A stretch of 33,387 bases of DNA from an uncultured SAR86 cluster bacterium (GCA_902527995.1 CABZRA010000009.1:1-33387), one strand, 5' to 3'. Shown: positions 9,735 to 19,785, counted from the first letter of the stretch. Made by a program: numbers and translations. The notes: generated by a model not told the origin, from the letters alone.

Positions 9735-10586
9735 ATGTTACAACAAATAGATACTAAATCTACAGATTCCATTTCAAAACTTGGAATTGAAATCAAAGGG
9801 TTGAATTTAAACTCAAAACTTCCTAAAGAAGTAATTCAAAAAATTAGATCCGCATGGTTAGAAAATGGCGTCGCCGTATTTCCAAATCAAGATTTGACTC
9901 ATGATCAGTTTCAAGATTTTTCTTTAGAATTTGGTAATTTTGGCGACGACCCTTTTCTAGGAGGCCTTGAAGACAAACCCAATATCGTTGAAGTAAAACG
10001 ATTGGCATCTGAAACAGCTTCACCTTTTGGCGGTGGGTGGCATTCAGATTGGTCATTTCAATCTAATCCTCCTGCAGCAACATTTTTATTATCCAAAATA
10101 ATTCCTCCCGTTGGTGGGGACACTTTGTTTGCTAATACTCAAAAAGCTTATGAAGACTTAGATGAAGAATTAAAATTAAAAATTGATAATTTAAAGGTTG
10201 TGCATAGTGCCAAGCTTCCTTACGCAGACGATGGCTTTTATGCAACAGAAGAAGAGACTAGATCAATGAACATCATTACCTCTAAAGAGGCAAAAAAAGA
10301 ACAAATTCACCCATTAGTGAAAACTCATCTAGAAACGCAAAAAAAAGGGCTATTTATTAATCCTGTTTATACCTCTCATATCCTCGACGTTACAGATGAA
10401 GAGTCTTTTCTCCTTTTATCACAACTTTACGAACACATGACTCAGGAAAAATATATTTTTCGTCACAAGTGGAGCGAAAACATGCTTTTGATGTGGGACA
10501 ACAGAACAGTGATGCATATGGCCGAGGGGGGATACGATGGTTACGATCGACTTTTGCATCGAATAACTATTGCTAATTCTGCTTAA
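9735..10586 (+). CDS. TauD/TfdA family Fe(II)/alpha-ketoglutarate dioxygenase
   Basis: 'GGGWHSDWSFQSNPPAATFLLSK' (HxD), 'GGDTLFANTQKAYEDL', 'WDNRTVMHMAEGGYDGYDRLLHRITI' (distal His and Arg). Confidence 0.92.
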   Translation: MLQQIDTKSTDSISKLGIEIKGLNLNSKLPKEVIQKIRSAWLENGVAVFPNQDLTHDQFQDFSLEFGNFGDDPFLGGLEDKPNIVEVKRLASETASPFGGGWHSDWSFQSNPPAATFLLSKIIPPVGGDTLFANTQKAYEDLDEELKLKIDNLKVVHSAKLPYADDGFYATEEETRSMNIITSKEAKKEQIHPLVKTHLETQKKGLFINPVYTSHILDVTDEESFLLLSQLYEHMTQEKYIFRHKWSENMLLMWDNRTVMHMAEGGYDGYDRLLHRITIANSA

Positions 10587-12485
10587 TTAGTAAGTCTTCA
10601 GTCCTTGAAGGTTGTTATTCTTTCGCCAATCTTTTAGCAGCTTAAAGTACTCTAAAGCGCCGCCTCCATAAGTATTGTTTTGTGGATTAGTATTTGGCTT
10701 GCCTTCGTTATTGTAATAACCCGGAGTACAAGCTTCTTGAAAACTTTGCATGTTTCTAGCTTTAGCAACGATAGTGTTGATCCAATCACTTTCAGCTTCT
10801 GATGAAGCTTCAACGTATTTTAAATTTTTTTCATCTAGTTGTTTTAAAATGTAAGCAACATGAGAGCTTTGCTCATCTAGAGAATGAGTAAAGTTTGCCG
10901 TCATGGGACCTTGTCCAGGACCATAAAAAAAACAGTTTGGAAAGCCTTTTGAGTGGATGCCATGAAAGGTAGCAAGACCATCTTTCCATTTATCGCTGAG
11001 AGTGATTCCTTCAATCCCACTAATTTGATAACCACACCTTCTTGAATAATCAGTACCCACTTCAAATCCGGAGGCAAAAATAATACAGTCCACCGCATAC
11101 TCTTTGCCGTCGTGAATAATACCTTTAGCACTAATTTCTTTTACTCCTTGACCGTCGGTATCTATTAACTCTACATTGTCATTATTAAATGCCTGTAAGT
11201 ATTCATCGTGAAAGCAAGGTCTTTTACATAATTGTCTGTAATAAGGTTTAAGTGACTCTGCAGTTTTGGGATCTTTCACTAACTTGTCTGCTCTAGCTCT
11301 TACTTTTTCCATTTTTTGAAAATCAACAATTTCTACTTTCTGATTAATATCTTTTCGCGAAACAAATTTCATAAATTTTTTGCGAATAAATTCTTTCAGA
11401 CCAACTTTATAAAAATGTTGATAGAAAGGGGCAGTAATAACCCAACCTAAAATAGTAAGTTTGGAGGGTCCATTTTTGATTAAGCCACCAAGAATCGTTC
11501 GGAAAATTTCAGTCCATCCGTCATTTACTAAATCTTTACTTGTAAAATTTCCAGTCAAGAAACCTTCAAAATTTTCTCTACGCTCATCTTGCCATCCATC
11601 TTTTTGAGATTTAAACCAATCAATATCAGTATTAGTGTTATTTCTTTCGTCGATAGAAGAGGGCGTTCTTTGAAATACGTAAAGTTTTTTTGCACCTACA
11701 GCTAAATGAGGAACGCATTGAACAGCAGTTGCTCCAGTGCCAATGATCGCAACCGTTTTATCTTTTAAATTGTTTAAATTTCCATTGGAATCTCCACCAG
11801 TGTAATCATAATCCCAACGACTCGTATGAAACGTATGGCCGGTATAGTCATTGATGCCTTTCATTGCAGGGAGTTTAGGTCTATTTAAAAAACCATTGGC
11901 ATGAATCACATATCTTGCTTTTATAGAATCTTGACGATTGGTCTTTATTAACCATAAATCTTCATCGGCTAACCATTCAACTTCGTTAACCTCGGTTTGA
12001 AATAAAGCATTTTCTTTTAGTGCAAATCTTTCTGAAAGTACATTAAAATAGTCCAAAGTTTCTGCGGCATCCGTATACTTTCGTTTTGGAATAAAGTTTG
12101 TTTCTTCCAGCATGGGAAAATAAATATAGGATTCAATATCACAAGAAGCTCCGGGATATCTATTCCAATACCAGGTGCCACCAAAATCACCACCTTTTTC
12201 AATTATTCTAAAATCATGGATACCTTGTTCTCTTAATCGAGCTCCTGAAAGAACTCCACCAAAACCACCACCAATAATAATTGTGTGATAAGTATTTTCC
12301 TCTGGATCCCTAGTGATTTTCTCTTCAATGTAGGGATCTTCAACAAAATAAGAAAAATCTCCTTTAACCTCTATGTATTGGTCATTACCTTCTAGTTTTA
12401 CTCGTTTATCTCTTTCTTCGCGATATTTATTTCTTAAAATATCAGGATCAAAGGATAAATTTTCTTGTTCTTTTAAACCCATCAC
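10587..12485 (-). CDS. Flavin-containing (Baeyer-Villiger-type) monooxygenase
   Basis: FAD motif 'IIIGGGFGGVLSGARL', 'GGTWYWNRYPGASCDIES', BVMO-like fingerprint 'YTGHTFHTSRWD' (FxGxxxHxxxW[P/D] with F to Y), second Rossmann 'IGTGATAVQ'. Confidence 0.9.
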   Translation of the reverse strand: MMGLKEQENLSFDPDILRNKYREERDKRVKLEGNDQYIEVKGDFSYFVEDPYIEEKITRDPEENTYHTIIIGGGFGGVLSGARLREQGIHDFRIIEKGGDFGGTWYWNRYPGASCDIESYIYFPMLEETNFIPKRKYTDAAETLDYFNVLSERFALKENALFQTEVNEVEWLADEDLWLIKTNRQDSIKARYVIHANGFLNRPKLPAMKGINDYTGHTFHTSRWDYDYTGGDSNGNLNNLKDKTVAIIGTGATAVQCVPHLAVGAKKLYVFQRTPSSIDERNNTNTDIDWFKSQKDGWQDERRENFEGFLTGNFTSKDLVNDGWTEIFRTILGGLIKNGPSKLTILGWVITAPFYQHFYKVGLKEFIRKKFMKFVSRKDINQKVEIVDFQKMEKVRARADKLVKDPKTAESLKPYYRQLCKRPCFHDEYLQAFNNDNVELIDTDGQGVKEISAKGIIHDGKEYAVDCIIFASGFEVGTDYSRRCGYQISGIEGITLSDKWKDGLATFHGIHSKGFPNCFFYGPGQGPMTANFTHSLDEQSSHVAYILKQLDEKNLKYVEASSEAESDWINTIVAKARNMQSFQEACTPGYYNNEGKPNTNPQNNTYGGGALEYFKLLKDWRKNNNLQGLKTY

Positions 12486-12556
12486 AAAATTGTAAAAAAA
12501 ATAAGATTTTAAGCAACAGAAATCTTCCGAATATTAGTACAATACTCTTCGGATTT

Positions 12557-12632
<76 letters not shown>

Positions 12633-12803
12633 TTACAGGTCAATAAACATAAGGGTTTGAGAGGGCATCTTAAATTCTGATTCTCCTAAAACGTATCAAA
12701 AAATAATTTGTCTCACAGTTTGAACATGTTTAAAAACTCTTAGATTCAAGAGATTCCTGAAAACCTAGAATATTTAGTTATATATGCAAAAATAGGTTTT
12801 TAA

Positions 12804-13250
12804 ATGAGTATCAAGCAAGACTTAGATAACGAACTTAACAAAACAATGGAATTTTCAAATAGAAAAATAAGATTCTCAGGATTATTTTCGTTTTGCCTTT
12901 TTTTATTAATCTGGCCTATGTTTGTAGGTCCAATAATAGCTATTTTAAATCCATCTTTTTTTGATGGGCCTGAAGCTATGAAAACATCATTTAGTTCAGG
13001 TTTGTACTCTGCTAGAAATATCGCAATTGGACTTGCATTCCTTGGAGCAATTTATTTGAGAAATGTTCCTATGTTATTTGTTTTAATATTCATTAGATTA
13101 ATTACAGACTTGATAGACGCGCCATTATATTATTTTTTTAGAGACCCAGTTTTATTTAGATTAATAGTTATTTTTACTTTGCTGTGTTATTTACCTGCAA
13201 TTTATGGATTTAGATATCTTTGGAAAGAAATGAAAACTAAAAATGATTAG
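12804..13250 (+). CDS. Hypothetical multi-pass membrane protein
   Basis: 148 aa ORF with about four hydrophobic segments; no family recognised. Confidence 0.7.
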   Translation: MSIKQDLDNELNKTMEFSNRKIRFSGLFSFCLFLLIWPMFVGPIIAILNPSFFDGPEAMKTSFSSGLYSARNIAIGLAFLGAIYLRNVPMLFVLIFIRLITDLIDAPLYYFFRDPVLFRLIVIFTLLCYLPAIYGFRYLWKEMKTKND

Positions 13251-13267
13251 AGATAAGGAGAAACATA

Positions 13268-13582
13268 ATGGATTTATTTGAAAACGTAAAAGTGGAGAAA
13301 AACGCAAACGTTTATTTCGGTGGAAAGGTTACAAGTCGTAATATCTTCTTTACCGACGGAACCAAAAAAACACTAGGAGTTATGTTGCCAGGCACTTATG
13401 AATTTGGAACAGAAAAAAAAGAAATTATGGAAATCCAATCCGGAATGCTAAAAGTATTGTTGCCAGAAGAAATAGATTGGATAGAAATCAAAGGCGGCAC
13501 TTCTTTTGAAGTTCCTGCAAATTCTAAGTTCAAATTGGAAGTTTTAGAACTTTGCGATTATTGTTGCTCTTATGTTGACTAA
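13268..13582 (+). CDS. ppnP: Pyrimidine/purine nucleoside phosphorylase (DUF1255/YaiE family)
   Basis: 'FENVKVEKNANVYFGGKVTSRNIFFTDGTKKTLGVMLPGTYEFGTEKKEIMEIQSGMLKVLLP', C-terminal 'DYCCSYVD'. SD aaggag. Confidence 0.93.
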   Translation: MDLFENVKVEKNANVYFGGKVTSRNIFFTDGTKKTLGVMLPGTYEFGTEKKEIMEIQSGMLKVLLPEEIDWIEIKGGTSFEVPANSKFKLEVLELCDYCCSYVD

Positions 13583-13611
13583 ATTAGTTGCTCTTATGTT
13601 GACTAAATTAG
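13564..13611. repeat. Perfect 24-bp tandem duplication (2 copies) between convergent gene ends
   Basis: TTGCTCTTATGTTGACTAAATTAG at 13564-13587 and 13588-13611. Confidence 0.98.
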
Positions 13612-14879
13612 TTGGCAAAAACTTCTTCTAGTTTTCTCTTATCTTTGTCGTATAATTTTCCTGCAAAGTAATAACAAGGAATATTTAAAGCAGATATAGC
13701 AGTGAAAATAACCAACATAGTTGTGTAAGGGTTTTCGACTGAGGCAGCTCTAAGTAAATCTACGGCCACTCCTCCTCCTAAAGAGCCAAAAGTTAAACCT
13801 ACTAAATTCAACATTAAAATCAAGAAGGCAACTATAGTTGCCCTTATTTTTATCGGCACTAGTTCTTGAACCGTAGAAAATACTGGGCCATAGAATAAAC
13901 CCAGTTGAAAGTATCCAAGAGTTACTCCAACCCAAAAAAGAATGCTGTTGGGTTCTGAATATCTAAAAAAGATAAATATTGGCAACATTATCAAGCAAGC
14001 CCAGAATAAGAACATAGGCCTCCCTTGATTAGTTTTTGACTGCCACAGATCGCTTAAAATTCCACCTAAAAGATTTCCTGAGATTCCAGCTACTACTGAA
14101 ATAATTCCGGTTATTTGGGCGATACTCGATCTATCAAAATTTTTCTCTTGTGCGTACCATAATTGTTCAAATACAGCAGCACCTAAAACAATATGATAAA
14201 AAACTCCTCCGGCAATTGTTAAGACTAATGCCGGAGAATTCATCAGTGCTTTTCTTAAAGTTTTTAATATTGAAGAAAAAGCTAAGGTTTCATTAGTCGT
14301 TGGCATGTCTAACGAAGAGCTTTTTCTGGGTCTATCTTTGAATAACAACATCATCAAACCCATTACAAAACCTATAGCACCCAATATGTAAAAGCAGTTT
14401 CTCCAGCCAAGAGGCTCCCCAAGGTATCCAACGATCAACAAACTTATACCAACTCCTACTGGTACTCCCATGTAGTAAAAACCTGAAGCAAAACCTAGTC
14501 TTGACGATGGGAATGAATCGGACAATAAAGACATTGAAGTAGGAGTCAATATTGATTCTCCAACACCAATAAACATTCGTGGAATCATCATAGAGATAAA
14601 ACCTTTAGCCATACCCGAGATTGCTGTGAAAATACTCCAAAGAACAACTCCAAAAGCAATCAATCTGGGTCTATTGACCATATCGGCAAGAGCTCCCATA
14701 AACAAACCCATAATTGAATAAAATAAAATGAAAGCGAGACTGGTGAGAAAGCCATACTGAGTATCAGTAAGACCTAAATCTGGAACAATAAAGTTAGCAA
14801 AACTTGCTATTAACTGCCTATCTATGAAATTTAAAAGATTTAAGAGCGTTAAAAAAAATAATAATCTATAAGCTTGCAA
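13608..14879 (-). CDS. Major facilitator superfamily transporter
   Basis: 'LLNLLNFIDRQLIASFANFIVPDLGLTDTQYGFLTSLAFILFYSIMGLFMGALADMVNRPRLI', about 12 hydrophobic segments. Probable TTG start with GGGGGGAG upstream. Confidence 0.92.
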   Translation of the reverse strand: MQAYRLLFFLTLLNLLNFIDRQLIASFANFIVPDLGLTDTQYGFLTSLAFILFYSIMGLFMGALADMVNRPRLIAFGVVLWSIFTAISGMAKGFISMMIPRMFIGVGESILTPTSMSLLSDSFPSSRLGFASGFYYMGVPVGVGISLLIVGYLGEPLGWRNCFYILGAIGFVMGLMMLLFKDRPRKSSSLDMPTTNETLAFSSILKTLRKALMNSPALVLTIAGGVFYHIVLGAAVFEQLWYAQEKNFDRSSIAQITGIISVVAGISGNLLGGILSDLWQSKTNQGRPMFLFWACLIMLPIFIFFRYSEPNSILFWVGVTLGYFQLGLFYGPVFSTVQELVPIKIRATIVAFLILMLNLVGLTFGSLGGGVAVDLLRAASVENPYTTMLVIFTAISALNIPCYYFAGKLYDKDKRKLEEVFAN

Positions 14880-14960
14880 TTTCTCCCCCCGAAGACAAGA
14901 CTAATAGATTATCTTAACTTAATCAGTCCAAAAATAAATTATTAGATACAATAATTAATA

Positions 14961-15659
14961 ATGACATCAAGAAACATAATCGCTATTGGAGGCGGAGGAT
15001 TTGGACGCAATCCAGGTGAGGGCGTAATAGAGGAATATATTCTAAATCAAACTCGTAAAAAGAAACCCAACATATGTTTCATTCCGACAGCAACAGGTGA
15101 CAATGATGCCTATAAAGTAAATTATTACGAGACCTTTTCTAAACTTTCTTGTAATCCTACACATTTGGATTTTTTTAAAAGGACTCCAGATTTGAAGAAA
15201 TTGATTTCTAATCAAGATGTAATTTTTGTTGGTGGTGGTAATACTAAAAGTATGCTGGCTGTATGGCGAGAATGGCAGTTAGATAAACTTTTAAAAAAAG
15301 CTTATACGGCAGGAACGACAATGAGTGGAGTAAGTGCAGGAGCTATCTGCTGGTTTCAAAACGGTATCACTGATTCTTGGAGCTCTAATTTAAAAGTAAT
15401 GCCTTGCATGAAGCTTATCAAAGGGTGCTGTTGTCCTCATTACGACGAAGAACCTGAAAGAAAGCCTACTGTTGAGAAATTATTGAAAATAAATAAATTT
15501 AATAACATCCATGCCGTTGATGGTGGGGCTGCATTGCACATAAAAAATGAATCAATTTATAAATCCATTGTTTTTAGAAAAAACAAAAGTGCTTATTTGG
15601 TAAGTAAAGATAATGGAAAAATTATTGAAAAAAGTTATAGAAAGATCATACTGATTTGA
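14961..15659 (+). CDS. Peptidase E-like (S51 family) serine peptidase
   Basis: 'IIAIGGGGFGRNPG', 'FIPTATGDNDAY', 'VIFVGGGNTKSML', nucleophile elbow 'GVSAGAICWF', 'AVDGGAALHI'. Confidence 0.88.
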   Translation: MTSRNIIAIGGGGFGRNPGEGVIEEYILNQTRKKKPNICFIPTATGDNDAYKVNYYETFSKLSCNPTHLDFFKRTPDLKKLISNQDVIFVGGGNTKSMLAVWREWQLDKLLKKAYTAGTTMSGVSAGAICWFQNGITDSWSSNLKVMPCMKLIKGCCCPHYDEEPERKPTVEKLLKINKFNNIHAVDGGAALHIKNESIYKSIVFRKNKSAYLVSKDNGKIIEKSYRKIILI

Positions 15660-15666
15660 ATATCAA

Positions 15667-15912
15667 ATGGATTTTATTACTTCTATTTATTCTTCATTTT
15701 CGACAACCTTTATTTTTGGCTACGTAACCTTGAGTCTTTTTGTAATTACTCCACTATATCTTTACACAAGATTTTACGAATGGTACACAGACAAGACTTC
15801 TTATTTTAATAAAAGAGGAAATTTATTCGAAAAGCTTATATGGGTTTTATTTTTAATTTATTTTATTTGTTTTTTTATATATTTTTTTTCTTACGTATTC
15901 ATAGTCAGATAA
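15667..15912 (+). CDS. Hypothetical small membrane protein
   Basis: 81 aa ORF with two hydrophobic segments flanking a charged loop; fills the space between the peptidase and permease genes. Confidence 0.6.
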   Translation: MDFITSIYSSFSTTFIFGYVTLSLFVITPLYLYTRFYEWYTDKTSYFNKRGNLFEKLIWVLFLIYFICFFIYFFSYVFIVR

Positions 15913-15915
15913 TTA

Positions 15916-17241
15916 TTAAAGAAAGATAAATTTCGAAATAAATACTAAAGTTAAAAACCATGCCCCAGAGGAAATTTTCTTTATTTCTCCGTATCCTATC
16001 TTTAAAACTACATAAGATAAAAATCCAAGTGCAATTCCATCGGCAATAGAGAAGGTAAGCGGAATCATCACAATGATAATTAAAGCTGGGAGAAGATCGA
16101 TCATATTAGACCAATTCAATTTTTCCATGCCACTCAGCATTAAAATGGAAACATAAATGAGCGCACCTGCAGTAGCGCTGGCTGGAACTATTAACGCTAA
16201 AGGCGATAAAAACATAGTTAAAATAAAAAAAATACCAATAAATATTGCAGTTAATCCAGTTCTTCCACCTGCTTCAACTCCAGCTGAACTTTCAACGTAA
16301 CTGGTAACAGGTGAGCAGCCAAAAAAAGTTCCTATAAAACTTACACTGCTATCGGCTTTCAAAGCCTTGTCTAGATTGTCTGCGTTTCCTTCAGCATCCA
16401 CCAAATTTGCCCTGTTAGCTACGCCTAGTAACGTGCCAGTGGTATCAAAAAGATTTACAAATAAAAACGACATAACAACCGTGATCATTGATATGTTCAA
16501 TGCACCTAAAATATCTAGCTTCAAAAACACGGGCTCTAAGGATGGGGGCATAGAAACTAATCCATTGAATTGAATCATTCCAAATGCAAGAGCCACTAAC
16601 GTGGTTGATAGAACTCCAATAAGGATAGCGCCAGGCACTTTTCTAATGGCTAAAACCGAAATTAATAAAAAGCCGAGTGCTGCCAACAGAGTCTCTTGAT
16701 TTGATAGATCGCCTAATTTTAAGAAAGTAGCGTCGCTATTTACTATTATGCCGCCACTTTTTAAACCGATAAAACCAATAAATAGGCCAACACCAGCACC
16801 CATTGCAATTCTTAAATTCAAGGGGATGCTATCGATCATCCAACCTCTGAGTCTCGTTACACTCATCAAGAAAAACAAAATACCTGCTAAAAATACTGAG
16901 CCTAACGCAATTTCCCATGAATAACCAAGTTCACCTACTACTGTAAAGGTAAAAAAAGCGTTTAATCCCATTCCTGGAGCAAGACCAACTGGCCAGTTGG
17001 CAAAAAGTCCCATGAGTAAACAAGCTAGCGCCGCAGCAATACAGGTTCCTACAAAAACTGCTCCTTGATCCATCCCCGCCAATGCCATTATTTGTGGATT
17101 TACAAAAACAATATAGGCCATCGTTACAAAAGTTGTGAAACCTGCAAGTAATTCCTTTTGAATACTGGTGTTGAATTCTTTAAGTTTGAAAAAATCTTCT
17201 ACAAATTGCTTCATAAGGAATAAGTTATTTATAAAGTACAC
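15916..17241 (-). CDS. NCS2 family permease (AzgA/GhxP-like guanine/hypoxanthine/adenine permease)
   Basis: 'GFTTFVTMAYIVFVNPQIMALAGMD', 'GLAPGMGLNAFFTFTVV', 'GCSPVTSYVESSAGVEAGGRTGLTAI'. Confidence 0.9.
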   Translation of the reverse strand: MYFINNLFLMKQFVEDFFKLKEFNTSIQKELLAGFTTFVTMAYIVFVNPQIMALAGMDQGAVFVGTCIAAALACLLMGLFANWPVGLAPGMGLNAFFTFTVVGELGYSWEIALGSVFLAGILFFLMSVTRLRGWMIDSIPLNLRIAMGAGVGLFIGFIGLKSGGIIVNSDATFLKLGDLSNQETLLAALGFLLISVLAIRKVPGAILIGVLSTTLVALAFGMIQFNGLVSMPPSLEPVFLKLDILGALNISMITVVMSFLFVNLFDTTGTLLGVANRANLVDAEGNADNLDKALKADSSVSFIGTFFGCSPVTSYVESSAGVEAGGRTGLTAIFIGIFFILTMFLSPLALIVPASATAGALIYVSILMLSGMEKLNWSNMIDLLPALIIIVMIPLTFSIADGIALGFLSYVVLKIGYGEIKKISSGAWFLTLVFISKFIFL

Positions 17242-17400
17242 CTATATCTATTAGATTTAAAGTTAAATGTTAAGGATGTACTAAGTTTGTCTGTTTTAGA
17301 ACAGCGCGAATAAAGTTTTTGAAATAAATCAGTGCATTTAATTAATCAATGCCAAAAATAATTAAATTTTTTGTTACTTTTTTTTATTAGATAATTAAAT

Positions 17401-19785
17401 ATGGAAAAGAAAAATTATTTAAAACACCCCCTTATTTTATTATTAACTGTTTTTTTTAGCGGATACTCTGCTTCGCAAGCTTTTTTAGAAGAAGTTATTG
17501 TAACTACTGAAAAAAGAACTGAGAGCGTTCAAGACGTTTCTCAAGCTGTTACAGCAATAACGTCCTCCGAAATTGAAACCAAGAATATAAATTCTATGGT
17601 TGATCTAAGTGCGATCGTACCTGGCGTAACCGTTGCTAAAAACGAGGGTTATAAAACTATTATTTCAATTCGTGGAATTGGTAATGAAACAAACCAAAAT
17701 GCAATTGCTGCACCATCCGTTGCCTTTCATTTAGATGGAGTATTTATTGCTTCACCATTTTCTTTATTAACCGATTTTGTTGATATCGATAGAATAGAAG
17801 TTATTAGAGGACCTCAAGGTACTTTATTCGGTCAAAATTCTACTGCAGGAGCAATTAATGTCGTTACTTCTGCGCCTTCTTTAGATGAAGAATCAAGTGT
17901 ATTGAAGATGTCTCTAGGTAATTACAACTTGAAGAAATTGACAACTTCATTTAATGTGCCAATTTCTGATTCTGTAGCAACCAGTTTTTCATTTTCTGGT
18001 CACAAACGCGATGGGTATGCTTTTAATACTACCTTGCAACAAGAATTAGACGATGCCAATGACTTTAGTATGAGGAATGATTGGTATTTCCAATTGTCTG
18101 ATACATCTTCATTAAGAGTTTTTGGTCAATACTATGACATGGACCGAAATGGTTCTGCCATGAAAGGTATTGATGATCCTACACCAGACCCAAGAGAACT
18201 TGATCAAGACGCTCCATCCATGCAAGTTTTAACTTCTTCAATTTATGCTGCAATCTTTGAACAAGATTTAGGCTTTGCTAACTTTAAAGTGCTCGCTAGC
18301 TCTCAAAGAGATGACATTACTGTAAGAAGAGATAACGACAGACATTCTTTTGGAACTACTGCAGCGTCAATTCCTCCCTTAAACTCAGGAACTTATCCTT
18401 CAGCGGAATATAGATTTGAATCCTCTTTAGTAGAGACTACAACTTTTGAAGTCAACTTAGTTTCAAATGAACCTCTCATGGACGGTAAATTAGACTGGAC
18501 CGTCGGTGCGTTTTATATGGAACATGAAATTCAAAATAAAATAAGAGAGTATATTAGTTTTGATAACAATATTATTGAATATGAATGTAGTGAGCCTTTC
18601 GCAGATAAATCCGTTCCATTAACTCAGGCACTTATAGACGCAGGTAATCTTGCTACGGCAACTTGTTATCAAGTTGGCGGCGGTGCTTCCACTAACAATA
18701 ATCCATCAGAGTTTGGTTTCGTTACAGACGCTTTTCCATCTAGAGAATCACTATCCTTTTATGGACAAACTACTTATAACTTTAGCGACGATTTAAGACT
18801 AGTTTCTGGATTAAGATATACCGATGACGCGTTTGCAACTTCAGTAGGTAACTTTTTTACTTTCCAAACCGGCGGATCAGGAACCAATCTAGATGTGTCA
18901 GCTGAAGAGGTAACTGGAAAAGCAACCATTGAGTATGATTTTCAGGACGATGCAATGTATTACATTTCTGCCGTTAGAGGTTACAAGCCCGGCGGATCAA
19001 ACTTAACTTTTGGTCTCACAATTGCACAAGATATTGCTAGTGGATTTAGGCAGTCGGCCGCTCCTTTAGTTTTCCCAACTTTTGAAGCTGAAACCGTTGA
19101 TTCACTAGAATTCGGAATAAAAGCTGATTTTTATGACGGAAGAGCAAGAGCGAACTTAGCTTTCTTTGATTACACTTATGAAAATTTGCAAGTTCAAGCT
19201 ACTGATCCGGACGTATTTGAAGGAGGAGTAGTTAATATTCCAGAATCTGAAGTGTCTGGAGCTGAATTAGAGCTAACCGGTATCCTTACCGATTCACTCA
19301 CGTTAGATGCTAATTTTTCTTTTTTAGATACAGAAATAACTGAATCTTTTATCTTTTTAGATAATGTGGACGCTCAACAACATTTCTTTGGTGCTGAAGC
19401 AGCTCGTGATGCTTTAAAATCAGATATCAAAGGTAATGAGCTAGCAAAATCTCCTGAGTACACTGCTGACATTAGTCTAAGTCAAATAACAGACTTTCCA
19501 TCAGGAGCTAGTATGACATCAACTCTTCAATATATTTATCGAGGTGAATTTTTTCAGAGAGTGGCAAACAGGCCTGCACAAGATTTTATTCCAGCTTACG
19601 AAATATTTAATTTAACTTTTGCTGTAGATCTAAACGATACTTTGTCTTTAGACTTTGTTTTTGCAAACTTAACAGATGAAGATGGTGTTAATTCAAGCAT
19701 GACAGACGTATTTGGAGTTGGTGCGACAGGTATTGAGCTTATTCCTCCAAGACAATTTTTTACAAAATTTAGCGTAGACTTTTAA
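17401..19785 (+). CDS. TonB-dependent receptor
   Basis: Signal peptide, TonB box-like 'EEVIVTTEKR', plug 'DIDRIEVIRGPQGTLFGQNSTAGAINVVT', C-terminal barrel ending in Phe (KFSVDF). Confidence 0.95.
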   Translation: MEKKNYLKHPLILLLTVFFSGYSASQAFLEEVIVTTEKRTESVQDVSQAVTAITSSEIETKNINSMVDLSAIVPGVTVAKNEGYKTIISIRGIGNETNQNAIAAPSVAFHLDGVFIASPFSLLTDFVDIDRIEVIRGPQGTLFGQNSTAGAINVVTSAPSLDEESSVLKMSLGNYNLKKLTTSFNVPISDSVATSFSFSGHKRDGYAFNTTLQQELDDANDFSMRNDWYFQLSDTSSLRVFGQYYDMDRNGSAMKGIDDPTPDPRELDQDAPSMQVLTSSIYAAIFEQDLGFANFKVLASSQRDDITVRRDNDRHSFGTTAASIPPLNSGTYPSAEYRFESSLVETTTFEVNLVSNEPLMDGKLDWTVGAFYMEHEIQNKIREYISFDNNIIEYECSEPFADKSVPLTQALIDAGNLATATCYQVGGGASTNNNPSEFGFVTDAFPSRESLSFYGQTTYNFSDDLRLVSGLRYTDDAFATSVGNFFTFQTGGSGTNLDVSAEEVTGKATIEYDFQDDAMYYISAVRGYKPGGSNLTFGLTIAQDIASGFRQSAAPLVFPTFEAETVDSLEFGIKADFYDGRARANLAFFDYTYENLQVQATDPDVFEGGVVNIPESEVSGAELELTGILTDSLTLDANFSFLDTEITESFIFLDNVDAQQHFFGAEAARDALKSDIKGNELAKSPEYTADISLSQITDFPSGASMTSTLQYIYRGEFFQRVANRPAQDFIPAYEIFNLTFAVDLNDTLSLDFVFANLTDEDGVNSSMTDVFGVGATGIELIPPRQFFTKFSVDF

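Noticed and set aside
9844-12202. ORFs 9844-10056, 10901-11131 and 12017-12202 (-)
   Set aside because: Embedded in alternate frames or antisense of the TauD-like and BVMO genes; no independent support.
12760-12800. Inverted repeat AAAACCTA...TAGGTTTT just upstream of the ORF at 12804
   Set aside because: 8-bp AT-rich stem with a 25-nt loop; expected by chance in this composition and not convincing as a riboswitch or terminator.
13750-13935. Minus-strand ORF inside the MFS gene
   Set aside because: Alternate frame of the MFS coding sequence with no domain.
16367-16573. Plus-strand 68-aa ORF
   Set aside because: Antisense to a conserved NCS2 permease; no motif support.
17242-17400. Purine riboswitch upstream of the NCS2 permease
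   Set aside because: Looked for the conserved purine-aptamer core on the permease strand and did not see it.
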